Source of the DNA: Lactobacillus sp. ESL0680
GTDB lineage: Bacteria > Bacillota > Bacilli > Lactobacillales > Lactobacillaceae
NCBI RefSeq assembly: GCF_029392855.1
Contig: NZ_CP113945.1
Span: 496,001 to 560,000 of the forward strand
Length of the DNA stretch: 64,000 nt
Reading direction: 5' to 3'
The notes below the pieces were generated by a model. It was not told the DNA's origin. It made no database searches and saw only the letters and a program-made list of their open reading frames with translations. Shown here one piece after another: positions 55,994-64,000 of the stretch (position 1 is the first letter of the stretch; every line of letters starts with the position of its first letter). A program made the translations under genes and the position numbers.

Positions 55994-56758
55994 ATGACTG
56001 AAGATGAAGTAATCGCGCTTTGTTCGGGACATGATTTTGTTTTCAAAACAGGCAAGCCCGAGATAACTATTTACATGGGCAGAAATAATGCCATTTTAAT
56101 GATTAGGTTGAATCCAGATCATACTGTAGGCCTGCCGACGCACGTTAGCTTTGGCCCCGATGAGCACTATTGGCATTGGGATCAAGAAAAGCAATGTGTA
56201 ATTTTCACAGATGAAAATGATAAATTCATTGTATCTAAGTATTCAGCACCAGTTGTTGAAGAAGGCAGATATATTGAAATGACTTGCTTAACTGAACCTG
56301 ATACGCGTTATGTAGCGTATTTAACACTTGATATGGAATCAAAAGTAATAACGGATACTGTTTGGAGTAAACAATTTTTACTTTTGGCTAGTCAGAATTA
56401 TTCCCAAGATGAGCAAGCACGGATTAATGACTGTGTAACTGCTAAACAAGCTGAAGTTAAATGGTTAGCTAACCAAAATGATTGGCAGCTAGTTAATTCA
56501 GCTTGGGAGACAGTGGTCAGTGACAGTCGTTTACGCTATGTCTGCTTATTATTTTCAGGGGAATTATCTGCAAGTGATGACTTTTTCCCGAGTAAATTGC
56601 AACTGCCGCAAGATGATAGTAAACAGTTTCTTGCTGGACCACGCAGAGATGTTCTGCAAGTCCTGTCTCAGCTATTAATTTGGCATAATGAACAAATTAT
56701 GGCTGACTCTGAGCAAGTTTCTCCAATTGTGATGATGAAGGAAGTTGTTACACAATGA
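55994..56758 (+). CDS. Unrecognised partner protein, module B copy 3 (accessory Sec operon)
   Basis: This 254-residue protein is the most divergent member of the B family. FGPDEHYWHWDQEKQ, FIVSKYSAP and LTEPDTRYVAY align with FYPEERYWEFDEQEQ, VVAKYLLP and LENAADPTKEYV of copy 1. AGPRRDVLQVLSQLLIWHNEQ aligns with the shared C-terminal motif. It has no signal peptide or membrane segment. GGGGGTGA precedes the ATG. Its stop overlaps the start of asp3 (ATGA), tying it translationally to the export machinery. Confidence 0.62.
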   Translation: MTEDEVIALCSGHDFVFKTGKPEITIYMGRNNAILMIRLNPDHTVGLPTHVSFGPDEHYWHWDQEKQCVIFTDENDKFIVSKYSAPVVEEGRYIEMTCLTEPDTRYVAYLTLDMESKVITDTVWSKQFLLLASQNYSQDEQARINDCVTAKQAEVKWLANQNDWQLVNSAWETVVSDSRLRYVCLLFSGELSASDDFFPSKLQLPQDDSKQFLAGPRRDVLQVLSQLLIWHNEQIMADSEQVSPIVMMKEVVTQ

Positions 56759-57540
56759 CTGAAAAAAAGCTGCTGACGGCACATTTCTTTTTTAGACCGC
56801 AGAATATGGCGTATATCTATCTATATGGTGCAAAAGTTAGTTTTAGAGATGAAGACCTTTTTTATCAAAATGCGATTGTTTCTCCTGGCAAAGCGATTGT
56901 TACCTGGGAGGAGCGGCATATTGAGACGGCCGACTTTGTCCCTAATATAACGATGCCGAGATTGGCAATCGGTACTAAGTACCAATATCAAATTGAAAGT
57001 GAAGAACAACCGGTTGATTCGATTGCATTGGCTTTAACTACCTATGACAGTAGCCTAGAGCAAAGAGATTATCGAATTTTTACTTCTAAAGAGGGCGAGT
57101 TCAGTTTAGAACCCGAAGAAGAAAAATATCGCTTTGATTTGGCCAGTATGGGCAACCAAAAGTTGTATTTTCAGCATTTGTTACTTGCTGAGGTGCCGGT
57201 TCTTGATGAATATACTTTTACAGTAAAAGATGTTGGCAATATACGCACAATTTGGACGCATTATAATAGAAGATCAGATTTTATGCCGGTATTAAATGTA
57301 TGTGTACGAACGCATACGTCAACGGTTCAAACGATTAGTTTTAAACCGCAGCAAGATAATTTGTTTATCTTTATTCCTGTGCAAATTAATGGTCAGGGAC
57401 AATTTAGTGATGAGCAAATAGATGCGATTGTGGAGTATATTGATGAAATTAGGGCTCAAGGCTATGTATTGCAAATTGAGAATAACCAATCAACTACTTC
57501 ACTAGTTAAAGCAATACAGCAAAATATTAATAATGATTGA
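56755..57540 (+). CDS. asp3: Accessory Sec system protein Asp3
   Basis: Asp3 forms a complex with Asp1 and Asp2 that helps SecA2 and glycosyltransferases modify and target the serine-rich adhesin. It has 261 residues. Residues 1-150 match the family: YIYLYGAKVSFRDED, NAIVSPGKAIVTWEERH, then PRLAIGTKYQYQIE and LALTTYDSSLEQRDYRIF, as in the carbohydrate-binding-like Asp3 fold. About 90 further residues form a C-terminal alpha/beta segment (LFIFIPVQINGQGQFSDEQI). The start overlaps the B3 stop. Confidence 0.82.
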   Translation: MTEKKLLTAHFFFRPQNMAYIYLYGAKVSFRDEDLFYQNAIVSPGKAIVTWEERHIETADFVPNITMPRLAIGTKYQYQIESEEQPVDSIALALTTYDSSLEQRDYRIFTSKEGEFSLEPEEEKYRFDLASMGNQKLYFQHLLLAEVPVLDEYTFTVKDVGNIRTIWTHYNRRSDFMPVLNVCVRTHTSTVQTISFKPQQDNLFIFIPVQINGQGQFSDEQIDAIVEYIDEIRAQGYVLQIENNQSTTSLVKAIQQNINND

Positions 57541-57551
57541 TAGGAGATAAT

Positions 57552-59006
57552 ATGGATTTTTTCGTTAACCAAGCAATGGGGATGGGTAATTCAGGAATTG
57601 AACATTCCGAGTTTTATCGTGCCAAACGATTTGAAGAAGCAGGAATTCCTTACCGCTTTTTATTTTTAGCAGAAGTACCAGAATTGCATAAGGCAATGGA
57701 TAAGTGGCGTTTGAAGAATGAAAACGTCATTAACATGTGGGAATACTTCGTTTTAGGTGATGATTATTTGAAGAATGGTCTGACTGAGACTTTTCCTGCT
57801 AAAAAGGCACGTGTCTTGTCAGATGCAACTAATACAATGCGGATGAATGAATTTTATACTGATTCCGGATTACACATTGTGCATCACTTTGTTAAGGAAC
57901 AGAATAAACAAAAGCCTGAAAGTAAGATCTTGATGGTACGCGTTTATCAAACACAAATTTTTAGTACCAAAACCGGTGAGCTAAAGGTTTCTTACGAAAC
58001 GCTTAATAATGCTCATGAAGAAGGACGTTTGCAGAATATTCACCTATATACAGAACATGGTGAGCATCTGTATTTTGCTAATATTGTTCGCTTATATCGG
58101 TATTTCTTTGAACAATTAGACCGCTTCTTCGGTGGTAAGAGCAACTTTTACATTGACCGTGGAGATTGGGCTGATGAAGCATTAATGCATGATCCAATTC
58201 CAGAAGCCAAGATTATTTATCTAATTCATGCCGATCACTTGGCTGACCGTGTTGATCCAGCAAAACCATTCTGGAATAATTATTACGAATATCTACTGGA
58301 CCACATTAAAAAGGTTGATCGTGTTGTCGTATCAACTGAGCAGCAACGGCAAGATTTGCTTGTTAACTTCCCTGATGAAGCAGATAAGATTTGGGCAATT
58401 CCAGTTGGTGGGATTAGTGATAAGCCAAAGAAGATTAAGGATCGGACACCTAACGGTTTGAAACTGATTACAGCTTCACGTTTAGCTAAAGAAAAGCATG
58501 TTGATATTGCTGAAAAAGCGGTTATTGAACTGCATAATGAAGGTAAGAATATCAGCTTTGACATTTATGGTGCCGGCGAAGAAAAGAAGCATCTTGAAGA
58601 AATCGTCAAGGAAAACCATGCTGAAAAATACGTTCATGTTCGTGGTTTGTCACAACATTTAGAGTTGGTCTACCCGAAGCACGATGCATTTGTTTCAACT
58701 TCATTTTCAGAAGGTTTTGGTTTAACTTATATCGAAGCCCTCAACGCTGCATTACCTGTTGTTACGTTTAATGCCCGTTTTGGTGCTACCCAGTTAATTC
58801 GGGATGGTGAAAATGGCTTTATTGAAGACTTTAAACGTGATGATGAAGCCTATGATGTTGCTCAAATTAAGAAGGGTATCACACGTTTGTTAGATGCAGA
58901 TTACTTAAAACTGCGTCGTAATACTCAAGTTGGAATTGATGAATACCGTAATAGTGCAATTAGTAAAAAATGGAGGAAGTTAGTCGATGGATTACGAGCT
59001 AATTAA
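57552..59006 (+). CDS. gtfA: Accessory Sec glycosyltransferase GtfA
   Basis: GtfA is the catalytic half of the GtfA-GtfB O-GlcNAc transferase that starts glycosylation of serine-rich repeat adhesins. I chose ATG 57552 (484 residues) because TAGGAGA lies just upstream; the frame opens at TTG 57537 before that site. The N-terminal region (MGNSGIEHSEFYRAKRFEEAGIPYRFLF) is the beta-sheet domain contacting GtfB. The GT4 domain shows TASRLAKEKHVDIAEKA near residue 308 and the EGFGLTYIEA motif near 390. It overlaps gtfB by 20 bp. Confidence 0.92.
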   Translation: MDFFVNQAMGMGNSGIEHSEFYRAKRFEEAGIPYRFLFLAEVPELHKAMDKWRLKNENVINMWEYFVLGDDYLKNGLTETFPAKKARVLSDATNTMRMNEFYTDSGLHIVHHFVKEQNKQKPESKILMVRVYQTQIFSTKTGELKVSYETLNNAHEEGRLQNIHLYTEHGEHLYFANIVRLYRYFFEQLDRFFGGKSNFYIDRGDWADEALMHDPIPEAKIIYLIHADHLADRVDPAKPFWNNYYEYLLDHIKKVDRVVVSTEQQRQDLLVNFPDEADKIWAIPVGGISDKPKKIKDRTPNGLKLITASRLAKEKHVDIAEKAVIELHNEGKNISFDIYGAGEEKKHLEEIVKENHAEKYVHVRGLSQHLELVYPKHDAFVSTSFSEGFGLTYIEALNAALPVVTFNARFGATQLIRDGENGFIEDFKRDDEAYDVAQIKKGITRLLDADYLKLRRNTQVGIDEYRNSAISKKWRKLVDGLRAN

Positions 59007-59838
59007 TGAAGTTAACAGTTTAAGTGGCAATGTTTTAAATGAAATTAAAACAAGACTGAAAAAGAGTAATGGTCAACTTTTATGTCTAACTTCAATGCCC
59101 AACATGCGTAATTTTTTGCAAGCTAATGGGATTCAAGGAACAACTCTGATTGATTCTATTACTGGTCGGACGTATGATCCTACGTCTTATCGTTACTTTA
59201 ATGAAGTTAATATTCCAAGTATGGATTATGTTCAAATGCAAAAAGACAGCAGCATCTTTGTCGATGACCAAGGGATTTTTATTGCGCGGGAATACTTATT
59301 CCCTAATACGCGCCGTGCAACGCAGGACATTCGTTATTTAAATCCTGATGGCAGTTATGACTATATTGAAGAATATGCTTCTGATGGTAAAGTCTATAGT
59401 CACCTTTATTATGCAAATGGCAAGTTAGAAGAAATTGAATTTGTTGACATGCAAGGTCAACCAGTAATTCGGTACTTTTACTATGAGGGTAACCTTAACT
59501 TTATTACAGTTGAAGATCCAAAAGAACATGAAGTAATTGCACGTTACAATAATTTACTTGACTTTTATATCGATCAATTAAGCAAATTAATGACTAAGGA
59601 TGATACAGTCAACATTAATTTCTTGGGAATTGAATTAACAGCATTGCAAAATACGAAGTCACATAATCAATTCTATTTATCAGAAGATCCAGTTGATAAT
59701 AATGGTGAAGTCCGTGGCAATTTGGCAAGTATTTTAAAAGATACAATTCCATACATTAATACGGTAAAAATGAATAAAACAGCATATAAGAAGTTACGTC
59801 ATGCAACAGTTCCGTTAAAGAAAGCTGAAATTGTCTAA
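58987..59838 (+). CDS. gtfB: Accessory Sec protein GtfB, short form
   Basis: GtfB is the non-catalytic partner that binds the adhesin and stabilises GtfA. This copy has 283 residues, against roughly 440-450 in streptococcal GtfB. The present part corresponds to the N-terminal half: DSITGRTYDPTSYRYFNEVNIPSMDY, then DIRYLNPDGSYDYIEEYASDGK and the YANGKLEEIEFVDMQGQPVIRYFYYEG repeat-like strands. It ends cleanly with TAA; the missing part is the GT-like C-terminal domain region. GGAGG lies in the gtfA 3' end. Asp4 follows 20 bp later. Confidence 0.8.
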   Translation: MDYELINEVNSLSGNVLNEIKTRLKKSNGQLLCLTSMPNMRNFLQANGIQGTTLIDSITGRTYDPTSYRYFNEVNIPSMDYVQMQKDSSIFVDDQGIFIAREYLFPNTRRATQDIRYLNPDGSYDYIEEYASDGKVYSHLYYANGKLEEIEFVDMQGQPVIRYFYYEGNLNFITVEDPKEHEVIARYNNLLDFYIDQLSKLMTKDDTVNINFLGIELTALQNTKSHNQFYLSEDPVDNNGEVRGNLASILKDTIPYINTVKMNKTAYKKLRHATVPLKKAEIV

Positions 59839-59858
59839 TAGTTTTTTGAGGTGTACTA

Positions 59859-60035
59859 ATGAAGAACTCATTGTCCAAAAAAATTGAGGAAGACTTTGCG
59901 TACGAAAAGAAGGAATTGCCTTCAATGAAAGATCGACGCAAAACTAAATCAGAATTGGTGCTAGCTTTGTTAAATATTTTAATTGGAGCTGGTATTTTGG
60001 CGGGGATGTTATTACCCCTACTTAGTTTGAAATAA
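59859..60035 (+). CDS. asp4: Accessory Sec small membrane protein Asp4
   Basis: This 58-residue protein (MKNSLSKKIEEDFAYEKKEL at its start) has a charged N-terminal half and one membrane helix (about residues 32-55, ELVLALLNILIGAGILAGML) at the C-terminus. Size, topology and position between gtfB and secA2 match Asp4, the SecE-like partner of SecY2 in streptococci. GAGGTG precedes the ATG. Its TAA overlaps the secA2 ATG. No Asp5 was found nearby. Confidence 0.7.
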   Translation: MKNSLSKKIEEDFAYEKKELPSMKDRRKTKSELVLALLNILIGAGILAGMLLPLLSLK

Positions 60036-62404
60036 TGATGCATATTAGAAATCACCAATACTGGCGAAAAACAAACCAGATTATTACATTAAAAACAGAA
60101 TATGAGCAATTAAGTGATGAAGCCTTGCAGGCTAAAACTGTTGAGTTTCGTAATCGTCTTAAAGCTGGTGAGTCGCTCAATTCTTTACTTGTTGAGGCCT
60201 ATGCAGTAGTTTGTGAAGCTGATAAACGTGTTTTAGGATTGTCACCTTATAAAGTTCAGATTTTTGGCGCAGTTGCCATGCAGTTTCATAATGTTATTGA
60301 AATGAAAACTGGAGAAGGAAAGACCTTGACTGCCACAATGCCGATGTATTTGCATGGCTTAGCAGGCAATGGCAATTTCCTAATCACTGCCAACAGTTAT
60401 TTGGCTAAACGTGATGCCCTTAATATGGGACGCGTTTATCGGTGGCTTGGTCTAAGTGTCGGCTACAATGCTGATCTTCATGAAGAAGAAAATAAAGATG
60501 AAGATAAAGATGTAGACCAAATAAAGTATAAAAAAGAAGTTTATGCTAACGATATTGTCTACACTGACGGCGGGACATTTGGCTTCGATTATTTAACTAA
60601 TAATTTGGTTAGTTCGGCTGACCAGCAGTATATGCCAGCATTTGAATTTGCGTTAATTGATGAAATTGACGCAGTTTTGCTTGATTTAGCAACTACGCCG
60701 TTAGTAATTTCTGGTCGACCGAAAGGAAAGTCGAATTATCCAGGTTTAGCTGATAAATTTATCAAAATCTGTGAAAAAGACATTGACTATGCCTTAAGTC
60801 CAGACCAGAAAAATGTTTGGTTCTTGGCTTCAGGTATTAGAAAAGCCGAAAAATTCTTTAAAATAGAAAATATTTTAACAGAAGAATATTCAAATTTATA
60901 CTGCCACTTAATCTTTGCTCTGCAGGCAAATAAAATTCATCTTCGCAATCGCGATTATATTGTTGAAGATGACAAAGTAATTTTACTGGATAAAAACAGT
61001 GGTCGGAAGATGGTCGGTATGCAAATGCAGGCCGGAATACAACAAGCTATTGAAACTAAAGAAGGACTAGAGAACAGTCCGCAAGAGCAAGTTATTGCCA
61101 CCATTACTTATCAAAATTTATTTCGTTTGTTCCCGCAGTTAGCAGGAATGACAGGAACAGCTAAGGGCGATAAACAGGAGTTAATGCAAGTTTATCGCTT
61201 AAATGTTGTTGAAGTACCAACTAATAAGCCAAGTATTCGTAAAGACGAACCTGATAAGGTCTTTTATACTGCTAAAGCCAAGTTGATGGCGTCACTTGAC
61301 TTGGTTAAGAAGAATTATAACTTAGGGCGTCCAGTCTTGATTGAGACAGGGTCATTGACATTATCAAATTTATATTCGGAAATGCTGTTACAAGCACATA
61401 TTCCGCATAGTTTGCTCAATGCATGGTCAGTTTCGCAAGAAGCAACAATGATTGAAATTGCTGGACAAGCAGGCATGATTACAGTGTCAACTTCTCTTGC
61501 CGGACGTGGGACAGATATTGTTCTTTCTCCTGAAGCTAAAAAAGCTGGCGGCTTGCTCGTGATTGGTACAGAAAAGATGCCCCTTAAGCGAATTGACGAT
61601 CAATTACGTGGACGTTCTGGTCGTCAAGGACAAGCGGGAACGACGGTCTTTTACACTTCGCTGCAAGATCAATTGGTTGGTCGTTATCCTTCTAAAAAAA
61701 TTGCTCGCAAAGTTACCCGTCACGAAAATGACAAGCAACAAGAGATACCGCACAGTAATCGTTATCGGCATTTCTTTAGTCGCTTACAAAAAAGTGTTAA
61801 GTATGAGGAGCAATCTTCACGCTTCATGGTTTTGGAGTATGGTGAAATTGCGCGTTTGCAGCGTGAAGCTGTTTATCAGGCTCGCGGGCAAATCATCAAG
61901 ATGAATCAGGAACTAGATCAAGTTGTGATTCATAGTATGCAAAAGGCCATCAAAAATTTCCTGAATAATGAAGATTTGACTTTGGCTGAAATTAACGATT
62001 TTGTTTGTGATAATATGACCTCTGAATTTAAAAATGAATCAGAATTGGCGTCAGCTTCTTATAATGAGCGTGAGCGCTTTTTGAATAAGACAGCGTTGCA
62101 AGCATTAAAGGCTAAAAAGCATACATTAGCTAATGAAGATGCTTGGCAATATTATTTGCAGCTAGCGATTGTAAAGGCAATAGATGATGCTTGGGTTGAT
62201 GAAGTAGATAATCTTGAAGCCTTGCGTTCAGTAACAGCCCAAAGAACGACAGGTCAATCTAATCCATTATTTGAATATCAAAAAGAGGCATTGGCAAGTT
62301 TTAATCGAATGAAAGAAGATATTATGCGTAATATCATGCGTAATGTACTTTGTTCTGAGGTTAATGGCAGTAACATTAAAGGAATGCGAATTTATTTTGC
62401 TTAG
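60035..62404 (+). CDS. secA2: Accessory translocase ATPase SecA2
   Basis: SecA2 drives export of the glycosylated adhesin through SecY2. It has 789 residues. Walker A (MKTGEGKT) lies near residue 90 and the DEAD-type box LIDEIDAVLLDLATTPLVISG region near 207; the canonical SecA1 [11 protein letters not shown] is altered to DEIDAVLLDLA. STSLAGRGTDI and [13 protein letters not shown] follow near 490-535. There is no C-terminal zinc tail. It is clearly distinct from SecA1 at 5.3 kb. The start (60035, or ATG 60038) overlaps the asp4 stop. Confidence 0.93.
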   Translation: MMHIRNHQYWRKTNQIITLKTEYEQLSDEALQAKTVEFRNRLKAGESLNSLLVEAYAVVCEADKRVLGLSPYKVQIFGAVAMQFHNVIEMKTGEGKTLTATMPMYLHGLAGNGNFLITANSYLAKRDALNMGRVYRWLGLSVGYNADLHEEENKDEDKDVDQIKYKKEVYANDIVYTDGGTFGFDYLTNNLVSSADQQYMPAFEFALIDEIDAVLLDLATTPLVISGRPKGKSNYPGLADKFIKICEKDIDYALSPDQKNVWFLASGIRKAEKFFKIENILTEEYSNLYCHLIFALQANKIHLRNRDYIVEDDKVILLDKNSGRKMVGMQMQAGIQQAIETKEGLENSPQEQVIATITYQNLFRLFPQLAGMTGTAKGDKQELMQVYRLNVVEVPTNKPSIRKDEPDKVFYTAKAKLMASLDLVKKNYNLGRPVLIETGSLTLSNLYSEMLLQAHIPHSLLNAWSVSQEATMIEIAGQAGMITVSTSLAGRGTDIVLSPEAKKAGGLLVIGTEKMPLKRIDDQLRGRSGRQGQAGTTVFYTSLQDQLVGRYPSKKIARKVTRHENDKQQEIPHSNRYRHFFSRLQKSVKYEEQSSRFMVLEYGEIARLQREAVYQARGQIIKMNQELDQVVIHSMQKAIKNFLNNEDLTLAEINDFVCDNMTSEFKNESELASASYNERERFLNKTALQALKAKKHTLANEDAWQYYLQLAIVKAIDDAWVDEVDNLEALRSVTAQRTTGQSNPLFEYQKEALASFNRMKEDIMRNIMRNVLCSEVNGSNIKGMRIYFA

Positions 62405-62424
62405 AATTAAGAAAGGAATTGGCG

Positions 62425-63639
62425 ATGTTAAATAAAAAAGTTTTACATAAGCGAATTCTTTGGACATTATCGTTAGTAACAGTTTATATCTTAGGTCAGT
62501 TCATCATTATTCCGTTCGTTAAGCAAAGTGCCGCAGCTGGTTATCTAAAAGCTAATACGTTAATTGGTATTTTGGGAATGTATACTGGATCTCAAACTTC
62601 TAGGCCGTCATTGTTGATGCTCGGTATCGGGCCATACATGACGACTAATATTATGGTTCAGGCGGTTACTTCACTTGACCTAAAAAGATTAAGGCAAATT
62701 TCTCAGCACACATGGGGAATTATTACAAACTTTATCAGTTTGATAGTGGCAATTTTGCAGGCATTTCTTTATGTAAATAATTTTAAGAAGGCTTTATTGC
62801 CTGTTTATGTCAATCATCATAATATCAGTTTTTACCTGGCAATTATTATTTTGGTAACTGGTGGGATGATTTCAGTTTACCTAGCCAATGTTATTTCTGA
62901 ACGAGGAATTGGTAACTCTGCAATTTTAATGGTGCCGCAGTTAGTATTGTCATTGCCGTCATTGTTGATTCGTGGTTGGGGAACCAGTCACTTTAACTTT
63001 TCAGTTATTAATACCATTATTGTTATTTTGACGACTTTAGTAGTTGTATTCTATGGCTTGGCATTAATTCGTGCCGAGGAACGGGTACCATATCGTGAAC
63101 CGCAATTAATGAGTGAATTTGCTAAGTCATATTTTCCAATTAAGTTATTGACTGCGGGTGCGATGCCATTTATGTTCTCGACATCGCTGTTCATGTTGTT
63201 GCCAATGCTTGTTAAAAATTCGCCGTTAAAGGTTAGAGAATTTGTTTTTAGTATTGTTTCGATTAATAAACCAATTGGGATAGTTTTTTATGCAATTGTT
63301 ATTATTTTACTGAATTTTGTTTTTGGCTTGATTACGCTGCAGCCTAGTGTTAAAGCACGTAATTTCAAAGAAAATGGTAGTTATTTTTATAAAATTGTGC
63401 CGGGAATTCAGACGGAAAAATTTATTATGCATAAGTTTACAAGATTAACTTGGGCAAGCAGCTTTATTTTGATTTGCTTAAGTATTTGGCCATTATTACT
63501 TGGTCTTTGGCTGCCGCAAATGGCCAATTTAACGCCATTTATTGGTAACTTGTTTATTTTGATTATGATTTTGGATATGATCGAGCAAGAATTTCAGACT
63601 TTAAACAGTGAAAAAGAATACGTAATTGATTTGAAATAG
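62425..63639 (+). CDS. secY2: Accessory translocase channel SecY2
   Basis: SecY2 is the dedicated channel for the adhesin. It has about 404 residues from ATG 62425, with AAAGGAA upstream, and ten membrane segments. The N-terminal helix 1 region (RILWTLSLVTVYILGQFIIIPFV), then GIGPYMTTNIMVQ and LANVISERGIGNSAILM match the SecY family. It is shorter than housekeeping SecY, as is usual for SecY2. It follows secA2 by 20 bp. Confidence 0.9.
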   Translation: MLNKKVLHKRILWTLSLVTVYILGQFIIIPFVKQSAAAGYLKANTLIGILGMYTGSQTSRPSLLMLGIGPYMTTNIMVQAVTSLDLKRLRQISQHTWGIITNFISLIVAILQAFLYVNNFKKALLPVYVNHHNISFYLAIIILVTGGMISVYLANVISERGIGNSAILMVPQLVLSLPSLLIRGWGTSHFNFSVINTIIVILTTLVVVFYGLALIRAEERVPYREPQLMSEFAKSYFPIKLLTAGAMPFMFSTSLFMLLPMLVKNSPLKVREFVFSIVSINKPIGIVFYAIVIILLNFVFGLITLQPSVKARNFKENGSYFYKIVPGIQTEKFIMHKFTRLTWASSFILICLSIWPLLLGLWLPQMANLTPFIGNLFILIMILDMIEQEFQTLNSEKEYVIDLK

Positions 63640-63652
63640 GTTGATGATAGAA

Positions 63653-64000
63653 ATGTTGACACTGATTCCTGATTTACATACTAAAAACAAATTTTATCAA
63701 GAAAATACTTTGATAAGCTTATCTGCACGTTTACAAGAAGAAAATGTCGATAATCAATTGTTGCTTCTTGATGATGAAACGGATCAATTTTTGGCGAATT
63801 TTATGGGCACTAAGCCTAAGGTAATTTATTTGTTTGATGAAATTCGTGGAATTGAAACTGATGGCTCACCATTAACATTAAAGGACCTTAATATTCCAGA
63901 TAACTATAAGTTAGAGACGCTGATTTATTTATCAGGAACGCAGGTAGAAGTGTTTGATGAACAAACAAGGGTCATGGAAGTTGTTATGGGTGGCAGTGGC
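63653..64000 (+). CDS. asp1: Accessory Sec system protein Asp1, N-terminal part (cut by window end)
   Basis: The frame is open from ATG 63653 (or ATG 63644, three codons earlier, same frame) to the window end, giving about 116 residues. It begins MLTLIPDLHTKNKFYQENT. A glycosyltransferase-like alternation of strands and helices follows (NQLLLLDDETDQFL, PKVIYLFDEIRG). Asp1 is a GT-B-like non-catalytic protein normally encoded directly after secY2, which supports the assignment. Family identity rests mostly on position; asp2 is expected next. Confidence 0.65.
   Translation, partial: MLTLIPDLHTKNKFYQENTLISLSARLQEENVDNQLLLLDDETDQFLANFMGTKPKVIYLFDEIRGIETDGSPLTLKDLNIPDNYKLETLIYLSGTQVEVFDEQTRVMEVVMGGSG

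Noticed and set aside
1..64000. Prophage, insertion sequence, CRISPR array or integrated element next to the tRNA
   Set aside because: No transposase, integrase, phage gene, spaced direct-repeat array or duplicated tRNA 3' end was seen. The single tRNA-Arg has no flanking integrase.

Overview
The window reads as chromosomal core DNA of a low-GC lactic acid bacterium, most likely a Lactobacillus of the delbrueckii/acidophilus type. The evidence is the gene order (rny-tagO-yigZ-comFA-comFC-hpf-secA-prfB-hprK-lgt-gpsA-trxB-pgm-uvrBA-rapZ-glmR-whiA-clpP, then cggR-gap-pgk-tpiA), the strong AGGAGG ribosome sites, frequent TTG/GTG starts and AT-rich intergenic DNA. The species cannot be fixed from sequence reading alone. 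I see no insertion sequence, prophage, CRISPR array or rRNA.

Layout. 1-24 kb is a dense housekeeping block: RNA decay (rny end), wall polymer initiation (tagO), competence (comFA/comFC), ribosome hibernation (hpf), Sec translocation (secA), release factor 2 with its programmed frameshift, carbon-catabolite signalling (hprK), lipid and redox enzymes, UvrBA repair under a LexA-like box, the rapZ-glmR-whiA cluster, and clpP behind a CIRCE-like operator. 24-30.4 kb is an accessory island. It holds two paralogous secreted proteins (SH3-like, Ig-like and propeller-like regions) flanking a small locus that looks like a type I toxin-antitoxin pair, a membrane protein frameshifted near its start, and an amino-acid permease; a tRNA-Arg(CCG) closes it. 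30.6-34.9 kb is the glycolytic operon. 35-39 kb is an Rgg-type regulator facing a four-gene ABC-2 exporter with an attenuator-like leader and a YxeA-type protein. 39-53 kb carries ung, pta, tsaE, murB, cdaA-cdaR-glmM and glmS; glmS has NagR-like operator sites and no visible ribozyme.

The most unusual content is at 43.1-46.1 and 55.3-64 kb. A two-gene module (A, a putative glycosyltransferase of about 240 residues; B, an unrecognised protein of about 255 residues) occurs three times. Two copies sit in tandem between tsaE and a DnaQ-like exonuclease. The third is the head of an accessory Sec operon: A3-B3-asp3-gtfA-gtfB-asp4-secA2-secY2-asp1, running off the window end. In known accessory Sec systems this machinery O-glycosylates and exports a serine-rich repeat adhesin. 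I infer that the A/B modules supply further glycan-building or maturation steps for such an adhesin. The adhesin itself is not in the window. The tandem modules 9 kb away may serve the same substrate.
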